A stretch of DNA of 64,000 nucleotides from assembly GCA_965115995.1 (NCBI GenBank), contig OZ220472.1, forward strand, positions 2,356,001 through 2,420,000, in the 5' to 3' direction. The DNA is from Poriferisodalis sp026713105 (GTDB lineage: Bacteria > Actinomycetota > Acidimicrobiia > Acidimicrobiales > Poriferisodalaceae). Positions 1-8,152 of this stretch are shown here, in pieces. The position numbers were made by a program, and so were the translations under genes. The notes beneath the pieces are model-generated. The model saw only the letters and a list, made by a program, of their open reading frames with translations, did not search any database and was not told the origin of the DNA. Numbering within the stretch: the first letter of the stretch is position 1; the number at the start of each line of letters is the position of its first letter.

Positions 1-54
1 CTCAGCGATTCCCTGAGCCTCGACCGAATGACGGGGCGATCCAACTTCACACGT

Positions 55-129
55 GTGTGTTGGTTTAACAATCGTGTAACCCATAAACCAACACACTCGA
101 CCTCACTCGCGAGCATGCGTGTTGGTTTA
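55..129. promoter_or_regulatory. operator-like inverted repeat with a third half-site
   Basis: A 13-bp motif GTGTGTTGGTTTA (55-67) is repeated as its exact reverse complement at 84-96, with a 16-nt spacer. An 11-bp direct copy (GTGTTGGTTTA) lies at 119-129. Three spaced half-sites look like an operator for a dimeric regulator. No complete regulator gene is visible next to it, only the degraded fragment just downstream. The regulator identity is unknown; the repeat itself is seen directly. Confidence 0.5.
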
Positions 130-145
130 GGAACTCGAAGGCTCC

Positions 146-415
146 GTGATCGCGGGCGGAGTGCGCAACGAGGAAGCGACCATCGCCGGTGATCTCCGAG
201 ATCGACGGGCCGTACGTTCGAATCACTCTCCTCGGCGGGGCACCAGATGCAACCGTCGTCAAATTTGTCTCAGCTCTCGAACCGCCGACCTCGCCGACAT
301 CACACCGGGATATGCGAACCAACGGCTCGCGGCCCTCGCTCGGGAAGGTCACATCGCCCCCTCGCGAGCAAACCGAACGGGCAGAGGCTTCCACTACGTA
401 CCGGCAGACAGATAA
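146..415 (+). pseudogene. possible remnant of a winged-helix regulator gene; rest of 1-602 is empty
   Basis: The only protein-like stretch in the first 600 bases is the 3' half of this frame. It has a helix-turn-helix flavour (ADLADITPGYANQRLAAL, then REGHI) and ends at a stop at 413-415. The 5' half does not look coding in this frame. A different frame from GTG 189 reads ISEIDGPYVRITLLGGAPD, which suggests that a frameshift or decay has split a small gene. It may be the remains of a regulator that used the repeats at 55-129. I see no other gene in 1-602. Confidence 0.25.
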
Positions 416-602
416 CAGGGTCCCGCCGAAAGACACCAGGGGATGAGGCACTTGGCGCGGCAGCTCTGGCGGTTTGGTGAGCCGGTTGATGCGATTGTCT
501 GCGTCGGCAGACATCGGCTGCGAACTCTCCTCCGAATCACCCATTTCCGAGGGCCGATTGGAGGCATTGCTGTGGCACCCCCTCAGTACTCTCGGCAGGG
601 CG

Positions 603-3116
603 ATGTTGAACGACAGCAACGACTCAACAGTCCAGCGCGACGACGCGGGGCTGAGCGATGCTCCCGAGAGCGATCTCGACCGCATACGGCACTTGGAGCG
701 GCTGATCAGCCGCTACGACGTCGAGTACCACCGAGACGACGCACCGTCGGTGCCCGATGGGGAGTACGACGCCCTCAAACGCGAACTCATCGAACTCGAG
801 GCCCGCTATCCCGACTTTGTCGACCCGAACTCGCCCAGTCGGCGTGTCGGTGCAGAGCTGTCGGCGATGTTCAGCGAAGTCGTCCATGCCAGGCCGATGA
901 TGTCGCTCGACAACGCCATGGATTTCGACGAACTCCGGGCGTGGCACGGCCGCATCATGCGGGGCCTCGCTGTGACCCAAACGAACCTCCTCGATGACGC
1001 TGAGTCCGATGAGGAGGACGGAGACGGCGCCGCAGCAGCCGTAGCCGAACCGGTGCTGATCTGCGAGCTCAAGTTCGATGGGCTGGCCGTCTCGCTTCGC
1101 TACGAGCAGGGACGCCTCGTCCAGGCAGCGACACGGGGAAACGGTCGTGTCGGCGAGGACGTCACCGCGAACGTCGCGACGATCGCAGACATCCCGAGGG
1201 AACTGAGCACGGCATCGCCGGTGCCCTCGGTCATCGAGGTGCGCGGCGAGATTTTCCTGCCGCTGGACAAGTTCCGTGAATTGAATGAGTCGCAGGCCAA
1301 GGCACGTCGCGACCTCACCGAGGCCGCAGAGAGCGCCAGACAGCAGCTTGCAGGCGCCACCGAAGACATGCCGGCAGGCGAGCGGCGGAAGCTCGAGTCG
1401 CTAGCCAAGCTCACGCTGGTCGATGTGCAGCGCCGCCATCCCGACTATGCAAATGCTCGGAATACTGCTGCGGGCAGCCTGCGCCAGAAGGATCCCTCGA
1501 TCGTCGCGACGCGAGGTCTGTCGTTCTGGAGCTACGACGTCGGCGAACTCGTCGACGGCACTGACCTCAGCAATGCGGGCGCAGTCTTCGACTACTTGGG
1601 CGAGCTCGGCATGCCGGTGAATCCGGAGATCCGCACATTCGGCTCACTGGAAGAGGTCGAGCGCTTCTGCACTCAGTGGGAGCGCGATCGTCACCGACCC
1701 GCGTATGAAATCGACGGCGTCGTCGTGAAGGTGGCCGACTTGGCGCTTCGGTCGCAGCTCGGTTCCACCAGTCGGGCACCACGCTGGGCGGTCGCGTACA
1801 AGTTCCCGCCCGAGGAACGCACCACCAAGCTGCGCCGCATCATGGTCTCGATCGGCCGCACCGGCCGCGCAACTCCCTTCGCAGACATGGAACCCGTCTT
1901 CGTCGGCGGATCGACGGTGTCGCTGGCCACGCTGCACAACGAGGACCAAGTCGCCGCCAAGGACGTCCGCCCCGGCGACACGGTCATTGTGCGCAAGGCG
2001 GGCGATGTCATCCCCGAAGTAGTCGGCCCGGTCGTCGCCGACCGGGCCGATGGCTCGTCGGCATGGACGTTCCCCGCCGAGTGCCCGGTGTGCGCTCAGC
2101 CGCTGGTGCGTGAGGAGGGCGATGCCAACACCTACTGCGTGAACCGGTCGTGCCGGGCGCGGGTCATCGAGGGCATCGGGCACTTCGTGAGCCGCGGCGC
2201 GCTCGACATCGAAGGCCTCGGCGACAACACCATCGCCAGCCTGTACGAGCACGGGCTCGCCTGCGATCCCGCGGACCTGTTCCGACTGCGCGCCGAGGAC
2301 TTGGCCGTCGACGATGGACTAGAGCATTCCGGCCGCCCGTTCTCCCGTCCTCGCCGCAAGGCTTTTCGAGACCGAGAACGATCAGGCGAACCGCCGTCTG
2401 CGGAGCTGTGCATCAGTGCGAGCACCCGAAGCCCGCTGCGATTCGACTCGGGCGGCGTCCTCCAAGGATCAGCAGCCGAGAGCGTTGCACTTACGTCCCT
2501 GTGCCCGGCCCTGACCCATGGCCTCGAACACTTTTCCTGGAAATCGGCGAGCGATCTGGTGTCGAACATCGGCGCAGCGCTCACCACACCGCTGTATCGA
2601 CTCCTGATCGGCCTGGGCATTGAACACCTCGGGCCGACTGCATCGGAGCTTCTGGCTATGCACTTCGGCTCGCTCGACTCGATCATGGATGCCACGGCTG
2701 AGCACCTCGCCGAGATCGACGGCATCGGCCCAATCATCGCCTCCAGCGTCACGGGCTTCTTTGCTGACGACGACAACCGGGCGCTCGTGCAGAATCTGCG
2801 CCGCATGGGTGTCCGTTTCGACGTCGTCGACGACCCCGCTGACGGTGCCGATACGCCCCAGGTCTTGGCCGGTCGTTCAGTGGTCGTCAGCGGCAACCTC
2901 GATGATTGGTTCATCGGGCGCGACGACGCAAAGCGGGCCATCACCCAGCGCGGGGGCAAGTCCCCCTCGTCGGTGAACAGGCGCACGTTCGCGTTGGTGG
3001 CGGGCGAACGCGCAGGGCAGGCCAAGCTGGACCGAGCTGCGGCACTCAGCATCCCGGTCCTGGATGAGCAGGGGCTGCGCACCCTTCTCAGAACCGGCGA
3101 AGTCAGTCCTGCGTAG
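603..3116 (+). CDS. ligA: NAD-dependent DNA ligase LigA with an in-frame HhH insertion
   Basis: Seals nicks in duplex DNA using NAD+ (replication and repair). ATG 603 gives 837 residues and begins shortly before the conserved Ia domain; a GTG at 474 is in frame, but the extra N-terminus looks non-conserved. The adenylation motif ELKFDG places the nucleophilic Lys near residue 157. EVRGEIF, NTAAGSLRQ, EIDGVVVK and YKFPPEE follow. Four zinc-finger Cys lie at about 494, 497, 512 and 517. A C-terminal BRCT domain runs from about 754. Family members are usually 670-720 residues. The excess is an insertion near residues 270-315 and a striking one of about 66 codons (2325-2522) inside the helix-hairpin-helix region. 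After that insertion the normal sequence resumes (KSASDLVSNI, LLIGLGIEHLG). Enzyme identity is clear; whether this copy is fully active is not. Confidence 0.9.
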   Translation: MLNDSNDSTVQRDDAGLSDAPESDLDRIRHLERLISRYDVEYHRDDAPSVPDGEYDALKRELIELEARYPDFVDPNSPSRRVGAELSAMFSEVVHARPMMSLDNAMDFDELRAWHGRIMRGLAVTQTNLLDDAESDEEDGDGAAAAVAEPVLICELKFDGLAVSLRYEQGRLVQAATRGNGRVGEDVTANVATIADIPRELSTASPVPSVIEVRGEIFLPLDKFRELNESQAKARRDLTEAAESARQQLAGATEDMPAGERRKLESLAKLTLVDVQRRHPDYANARNTAAGSLRQKDPSIVATRGLSFWSYDVGELVDGTDLSNAGAVFDYLGELGMPVNPEIRTFGSLEEVERFCTQWERDRHRPAYEIDGVVVKVADLALRSQLGSTSRAPRWAVAYKFPPEERTTKLRRIMVSIGRTGRATPFADMEPVFVGGSTVSLATLHNEDQVAAKDVRPGDTVIVRKAGDVIPEVVGPVVADRADGSSAWTFPAECPVCAQPLVREEGDANTYCVNRSCRARVIEGIGHFVSRGALDIEGLGDNTIASLYEHGLACDPADLFRLRAEDLAVDDGLEHSGRPFSRPRRKAFRDRERSGEPPSAELCISASTRSPLRFDSGGVLQGSAAESVALTSLCPALTHGLEHFSWKSASDLVSNIGAALTTPLYRLLIGLGIEHLGPTASELLAMHFGSLDSIMDATAEHLAEIDGIGPIIASSVTGFFADDDNRALVQNLRRMGVRFDVVDDPADGADTPQVLAGRSVVVSGNLDDWFIGRDDAKRAITQRGGKSPSSVNRRTFALVAGERAGQAKLDRAAALSIPVLDEQGLRTLLRTGEVSPA

Positions 3117-3201
3117 TGAAGTCAACATCGCGTTCGGTTTCGAGATCAACGAATCTGAAGAACGGCAACGTACAACAGCCCGCCATCAAGGAGAAGAAAC
3201 C

Positions 3202-4791
3202 GTGAGGATAAAAGGCGTACGTATACAAGACTACAAGCGTTTCAGCGACCTGTGCATCGACGGCATCCCTTCAGATTGTCGCTTGGTAGTGCTGATCGGG
3301 CCGAACGGCTCAGGCAAGTCTTCGTTATTTGACGCCTTTCTCCTGAAGGGGCAAAGCGATCCCGCGGTGCGGAATGTGGCGATAGGTAATGATTTGCGGG
3401 AGTACTATTTCAGAAACCCCGCAGAAACTCAGAAGCAAAGCGCGACGGCAGCATTATGGCAGCAGATTGAAATCGATTTTCATGAGAACCCGCCGGCGGA
3501 AGGAGCTTGGGCGAAGACATTTAACATTCGCTCTCCGTACAGAAACGAGGCCCAGTTTCAGGTGACCGAGTTATCTGCGGTACCTCCTGCGTCCGAGCAG
3601 CGGCGGTTCTCAAAGATCATCGAGAGCGATCTAGCGGTTTCTGACAACTACCGCAGAATGGCTTGGAAGAGACTTAGAGACCTGGACCAAGACGAACGGG
3701 GCTCCGAGACCTTTAGAGATTATCGCGCGAAGTCTTTAGGCCCACTACAAGAGGCCGTAAACGGACTTTTTCCCGACCTCCGCCTTCAGGATTTCGGTGG
3801 CATAACTGGCGGTACAGGGTTTCGATTCGCGAAAGGCAGTATCGCTGACTTTCCATACCAGAACTTATCCAGCGGTGAAAAAGCAGCGTTGGACCTGCTC
3901 TTGGATATCTTCGTGAAGCGGCACGAGTATCAAGACGCGGTCTATTGTATCGACGAGCCAGAAGCCCATACGGCCGTAGCCGTCCAAGGGCGATTACTGG
4001 AAGCGCTGCTCTCAATGCTGCCCGTGAAGTCGCAGCTGTGGATCGCCACGCACTCGATAGGCTTCGTGCGAGCGGCCCATAAACGGGCTGAACAACACAG
4101 GGACGTAGTGTTCTTGGACTTTTCTGAGGAGAATTTCGATACGCCAGTTAACCTCTCTCCGGTCTCGACAGGGCGTGCGTTTTGGCGCCGGACGTACAGG
4201 ATCGCACTCGACGACCTCGCCGAGCTAGTTGGACCAGCGAGAATCGTGTTGTGCGAAGGACGCAAGGACAAACCCAGCGAAGGTTTCGACGCCCAGTGCT
4301 ATGCAAGGCTTTTTGGTGACACGCACGGCGACACGATATTCCTATCGCGAGGCGGCGCGAACGAGGTTGAGAAGAGTGAAAACCTGGCGGGAATCATCGA
4401 GGAAATAGTAGAGGGCATTGAGATAGTGCGATTGATCGACCGGGACGACATGACCGACGAAGCGCGCGCCGAAAAACTCAGGGACCCATACCTACGCGTA
4501 TTGTCTCGACGCGAAATTGAGAACTATCTGTACGATCCGCAAGTACTAGGGACTTTTTTCGCGACCCACGGAGTACCCGAGGTTCCGGCGGATCTGTTGG
4601 AACTGCTTGTGGATCATCGTGTCGCCGATCTGGGGCAAGTGAGCCGCAAAGTACTGGATGGAGCGAAGAAGGAACTCAAAAGCGTGTTGCTGGGAAACGA
4701 TAGGCAACAGTTTGAATTGGGACACTTAGCTCCCGCACTTAAGGATACTCCCGCCGTATATGGCGAACTCGAGACTGACATCTTTGGCTAG
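3202..4791 (+). CDS. AAA ATPase with C-terminal TOPRIM-like domain (OLD-family-like)
   Basis: A 529-residue protein from GTG 3202, chosen because AAGGAG sits 8 nt upstream and the protein then opens with the typical strand of recombination-type ATPases (VRIKGVRIQDYKRF). Walker A is GPNGSGKSS near residue 33, the ABC-type signature is LSSGEKAAL, and Walker B is VYCIDEPEAH with Asp near 251. A C-terminal half with CEGRKD (Glu near 352) and LIDRDD (Asp near 413-416) resembles a TOPRIM nuclease centre. The architecture matches OLD/AAA15 nucleases, many of which act in phage or plasmid defence. The gene is visibly lower in GC than its neighbours and lies between ligA and an IS element, which suggests transfer. 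Substrate and defence role are inferred. Confidence 0.75.
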   Translation: MRIKGVRIQDYKRFSDLCIDGIPSDCRLVVLIGPNGSGKSSLFDAFLLKGQSDPAVRNVAIGNDLREYYFRNPAETQKQSATAALWQQIEIDFHENPPAEGAWAKTFNIRSPYRNEAQFQVTELSAVPPASEQRRFSKIIESDLAVSDNYRRMAWKRLRDLDQDERGSETFRDYRAKSLGPLQEAVNGLFPDLRLQDFGGITGGTGFRFAKGSIADFPYQNLSSGEKAALDLLLDIFVKRHEYQDAVYCIDEPEAHTAVAVQGRLLEALLSMLPVKSQLWIATHSIGFVRAAHKRAEQHRDVVFLDFSEENFDTPVNLSPVSTGRAFWRRTYRIALDDLAELVGPARIVLCEGRKDKPSEGFDAQCYARLFGDTHGDTIFLSRGGANEVEKSENLAGIIEEIVEGIEIVRLIDRDDMTDEARAEKLRDPYLRVLSRREIENYLYDPQVLGTFFATHGVPEVPADLLELLVDHRVADLGQVSRKVLDGAKKELKSVLLGNDRQQFELGHLAPALKDTPAVYGELETDIFG

Positions 4792-4881
4792 GCGACGGCC
4801 AATTCCTTAGGCGCGGGTACCGCGTGCGGCGGATTGAGCTGTCGGTAGCTAGGCACGATTACTTCAGTCACCGAATTGTAA

Positions 4882-5849
4882 GAGGCCGCGCCAATAGGCG
4901 ACCATCCACCAGTCGTCGGGTTGGGCTCGCTGTGATGCGGGCTGCTTTCCGAACCGACGACTGGCGGAGGTGCCTGCTCATCATGCGCGCTTTGGCGAAG
5001 GCTGTGGTGGATGTGATCTGGGCGGCGGTGGAGCCGCGGTTGCCTCGGGCACCGGATCGGCACCCGCTGGGCTGCCACCGTCCGCGCGTCAGCGACCGGT
5101 TGTGCTTGCAGGGGATCGTGTGGCGGCTGGCGCTGGGCTGTTCGTGGGTGTCGGTGGAGACCTTGTTGGACAACCAAGTGTCGGACACGACGCTGCGCCG
5201 CAGACGCGACGAGTGGGTCGCGGCGGGTGTGTTCGACGCCGTTGCCGCGGAGGCGCTCGCCGCCTGGGACCGCATCATGGGTCTGCGGCTGCCCGATGTG
5301 TGCATCGACGGATCGATCCACAAGGCCCCTTGCGGCGGCCCTGGAACCGGCAAAAGCCCTGTTGACAGGCGCAAACTGGGCTGGAAGTTGTCCGTAGCGG
5401 TCGACGGGGCGGGCATCCCGGTCGCGTGGGCCGCAGACGGCGCGAACCGCAACGACATCATGCTGTTTGGCCCCACCGTGGACCAGATCGTCGAACGCGG
5501 CCTGCACCACGACATCGACACCTTGCACCTCGACCGCGGCTACTGGGGCGCCCGCGTCGACCACGCAGCAGCCGCGGCGGGCATCACCGACTTGGTGAGG
5601 CCCCCCAAGCGCAAACCCGGCCACGACCGCCCCGCCGAACCCGTCCAAACACCGCTGGGGCTGCGCTGGCGAGTCGAGCGCGCCAACTCATGGCTGTCCA
5701 GCTACGGGCAACTACGACGCAACACCGACCGAAAACCCGAGCACCGCCTCGCACAGACCGCCCTCGCCGTCTCCTTGATCATCACCATCAAGCTCATCGA
5801 CCACCGAGACCGCTGGGACCCCCACTGACCCACCTATTGGCGCATCCTC
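4882..5849 (+). mobile_element. IS5-family insertion sequence, copy 1 (968 bp)
   Basis: The element runs from GAGG to CCTC with terminal inverted repeats of about 20 bp (left GAGGCCGCGCCAATAGGCG; the right end reads as its imperfect complement, GAGGATGCGCCAATAGGTG). It is flanked by TAA on both sides (4879-4881 and 5850-5852), consistent with a 3-bp target duplication. Copy 2 at 25738-26705 has the same length and, by eye, the same sequence, so transposition is recent. It lies between the OLD-like gene and the restriction-modification pair and does not visibly interrupt a gene. Confidence 0.92.
4935..5828 (+). CDS. IS5-family DDE transposase (copy 1)
   Basis: A 297-residue transposase in one uninterrupted frame. 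The DDE triad is visible as CIDGSIHKAP (first Asp), LHLDRGYWG (second Asp) and RVERANSWLSSYGQLRR (Glu in the YREK-like block). An N-terminal helical DNA-binding part with SDTTLRRRRDEW precedes it. The start is taken at ATG 4935, with GTG 4932 and ATG 4983 also possible; the open frame extends upstream beyond the IS end, so a start outside the element is unlikely to be native. It is identical in protein sequence to the copy at 25791-26684. Confidence 0.9.
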   Translation: MRAAFRTDDWRRCLLIMRALAKAVVDVIWAAVEPRLPRAPDRHPLGCHRPRVSDRLCLQGIVWRLALGCSWVSVETLLDNQVSDTTLRRRRDEWVAAGVFDAVAAEALAAWDRIMGLRLPDVCIDGSIHKAPCGGPGTGKSPVDRRKLGWKLSVAVDGAGIPVAWAADGANRNDIMLFGPTVDQIVERGLHHDIDTLHLDRGYWGARVDHAAAAAGITDLVRPPKRKPGHDRPAEPVQTPLGLRWRVERANSWLSSYGQLRRNTDRKPEHRLAQTALAVSLIITIKLIDHRDRWDPH

Positions 5850-5899
5850 TAAGGGCAGTAAGTTGTGCTCGGTGAATCGGCCATCTCTAACCGAGCGGT

Positions 5900-6877
5900 T
5901 TAGCGCAGATTGTCGGGAATCTCAACTTGTAGCGACGGATCGGGTTCCGCTGCGGCCACTCGTGTGTTGTAGGTCTCGAGCAGGCCCCGCAAGCGCGTCG
6001 ACATCCGGCCACGCTGGTACTGAGCAGGGATGTCGACGGCGTCTGCGACGAAGTCCACGACGTTCCTGACTGAGATCAGATCGGCTATGTCAAAGTTGCC
6101 TGCAAGCCCTTCGCCCGCGGCGATGCGCTCCCGCAGGGTGAGAACAATCGGCAAGAGGTCAAGCGCAAGATTTGCGCTGCACTTGCGCATCAGAGCTTCA
6201 CCTGGAGCAGTGGTCACATGCAGCGCGGCGTTCTCGACGATGAAGTCACCAACGCGCCCGGTCTGCTCATCAGCTGTCGTGTACGAGTGGTTGTCGATGT
6301 CCATGCCGGGATAGTGCAGGCACAAGGCAGCGCCTACGACATGTTGGGCAACAGCACCGGTGGCGTTGCCCCCACGGCGACTTGCCGCCTCGAGCAATTG
6401 GCGGACTGCCACGCTCGTCGGTTCATGACTCCTGTACTCGATTCGCAATCTCTGCTTGTCGAAAAAATCGGCTTGGATGCGTTCGACCATCGCTGCTTGC
6501 AGTGAGTTGATCACCTCGGCCCGTAGGTCCGGTCCCGCCGCTGCGAACGCTGCTGCGGCCGTCGAAGCGTTGACAGCGGCTTCGAAGCCTCGCGCGAGTT
6601 CCTGACTCCCCCTGCTCGTCCTGCCGCCCTCGCTTGCCAACGGACGCATCTCGCCATGACGGGCCAGGATCTTGTTGATTCTCGATCCACCGAGAAGACG
6701 GACCTGAGACCCGCTGAACCAGCGTGATTCGTCAAGCGGAAAGTGGGTCTCCATGTGCTCGCACATGATGAGGCCTACTGTCATCACATTGCGATTGACG
6801 CCTGTCTCGGTGCGCTGCCTCTCGTACCAGTCGTCGATAGCGCCGTCGAGCGCTGCGGTGATCTCGCCGGTGGTCAT
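5900..6877 (-). CDS. DUF4928-type protein, candidate restriction endonuclease subunit
   Basis: A 325-residue protein starting at ATG 6877, which overlaps the stop of the upstream methyltransferase by ATGA, so the two are translationally coupled. The C-terminal half contains GRVGDFIVENAALHVTT followed by GEALMRKCSANL. This acidic/strand pattern is typical of DUF4928 proteins, which are commonly found directly downstream of C5-cytosine methyltransferases and are presumed restriction partners. The GDF...HVTT region could hold a PD-(D/E)xK-like nuclease centre, but that is inference. No signal peptide or membrane segment is present. With the upstream methylase it forms a probable type II-like restriction-modification system. 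Confidence 0.7.
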   Translation of the reverse strand: MTTGEITAALDGAIDDWYERQRTETGVNRNVMTVGLIMCEHMETHFPLDESRWFSGSQVRLLGGSRINKILARHGEMRPLASEGGRTSRGSQELARGFEAAVNASTAAAAFAAAGPDLRAEVINSLQAAMVERIQADFFDKQRLRIEYRSHEPTSVAVRQLLEAASRRGGNATGAVAQHVVGAALCLHYPGMDIDNHSYTTADEQTGRVGDFIVENAALHVTTAPGEALMRKCSANLALDLLPIVLTLRERIAAGEGLAGNFDIADLISVRNVVDFVADAVDIPAQYQRGRMSTRLRGLLETYNTRVAAAEPDPSLQVEIPDNLR

Positions 6878-8031
6878 GCCGCCGCGTCGGTAGCTGGGGA
6901 CTGCTTCCTGAGCACTGGTGCCACGAAGCACTCGGCGAGCCAGGTGATGACCGGCACGGTGACAGCGTCGCCGAAGCCGAACAGCGCCTGCGATTCGGTC
7001 ACCGGCGAGACATCGAAACTGTCCGGAACGCCCTGAAGCCGACCGTATTCGCGTGCAGTCATCCAGCGCACACGGTGGCAGCCACATTCGATCTCGACAA
7101 GCGCCTGACGGGAAGAACCGCCCCGCGCAGTTCGCAGGCAGCCTGCAATCTCGTCGGCACGCACTTCCCAGACGGCTTTCCCGCCACGAGTCCGGCGATA
7201 GCCAGTGCGCCAAGCCGTGACGCCCTGATCCTCGAGTTCGGAAATCCGCGCAGCGTGCCGCTGCGGGAGCGTGCGATCAAAGGCCGCAAGCCGCTGTGCG
7301 TCCCACCAACGCGCGTCCTCCTTCCCGAGCCGCTCAACGACATCGGCAAGCAACGGGTCAGCCGCAGGCGGGTGACCGATCATTCGCCGGGTCAAGTCGA
7401 GGCCCGAGGTTCGTGCCAAGAATCGCCTGAGCGATGGAGGACGAAGCGCGTCGGATTCAGCCGCTCCTTCGGTCGCCTCGTCGTCTACCACCGACAATGA
7501 GGGCACGCTGGTCGGCCAATCTGACCTGAGCAGCCCAAGCACAAACAGCCGGCTGCGCGACTGCGGCACGAACCAGCGCGAGTCGACAACCGCGAGATCG
7601 CACACATAGCCCAACTGGTTAAGTGCCGCCAACGCACCGTGCAGATCGCGGCCGCCTCGCGACGAAATGAATGATGGAACATTCTCGATGAGCACTGCAG
7701 CGGGCCGTCGCTTGCCCATCTCGGCCAACACGCGCACGAACTCGAAATACAGGCCCGACTGCTCGCCCGCCAGCCCGCGCCGATGGCCAGCCAGCGAAAG
7801 ATCGATGCACGGGAAGCTCGCCGTTGCAAGATCGACGTCTGGCACGTCGGCACCGCGAACGTCACGGACATCACACAGGCGGTACTCGTCACTCCCGAAA
7901 TTGGCGGAGTACACAGCCTGTTTGATCGGCGAAATGTCATTCGCCCAGACGACGTCGAGTCCTGCTGCCTCGACACCAGCGCGCACCAAGCCGATACCGG
8001 CGAAAAACTCGGCGACTGACGGCTCCAACAT
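6874..8031 (-). CDS. DNA (cytosine-5) methyltransferase
   Basis: Transfers a methyl group from S-adenosylmethionine to C5 of cytosine in a specific DNA sequence. Motifs appear in order in the 385-residue protein: motif I FAGIGLVRAG, motif IV SFPCIDLS with the catalytic Cys near residue 75, motif VI ENVPSF, motif VIII QSRSRLFVLG, motif IX near CLRTARGGSSRQ, and motif X GFGDAVTVPV. The variable target-recognition region lies between VIII and IX. Start ATG 8031 places motif I at the N-terminus as in the family; an in-frame upstream start at 8079 is possible. It is coupled to the DUF4928 gene through a 4-nt overlap. Confidence 0.9.
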   Translation of the reverse strand: MLEPSVAEFFAGIGLVRAGVEAAGLDVVWANDISPIKQAVYSANFGSDEYRLCDVRDVRGADVPDVDLATASFPCIDLSLAGHRRGLAGEQSGLYFEFVRVLAEMGKRRPAAVLIENVPSFISSRGGRDLHGALAALNQLGYVCDLAVVDSRWFVPQSRSRLFVLGLLRSDWPTSVPSLSVVDDEATEGAAESDALRPPSLRRFLARTSGLDLTRRMIGHPPAADPLLADVVERLGKEDARWWDAQRLAAFDRTLPQRHAARISELEDQGVTAWRTGYRRTRGGKAVWEVRADEIAGCLRTARGGSSRQALVEIECGCHRVRWMTAREYGRLQGVPDSFDVSPVTESQALFGFGDAVTVPVITWLAECFVAPVLRKQSPATDAAA

Positions 8032-8152
8032 CGACTCGGACAGTACTGGCCGGATGAAACAGCTGCGCGGACTGCGCACTCGAATCTCGCAAGCGAATCA
8101 GCGGGCAGACCCGACTCCACTTCCCAGCCGTTGGGGAAGCAACTCGCAGGGA

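Noticed and set aside
4824..4931. transposase start upstream of the IS left end
   Set aside because: The open frame reaches outside the inverted repeat and differs between the two copies, so the native start must be inside the element.
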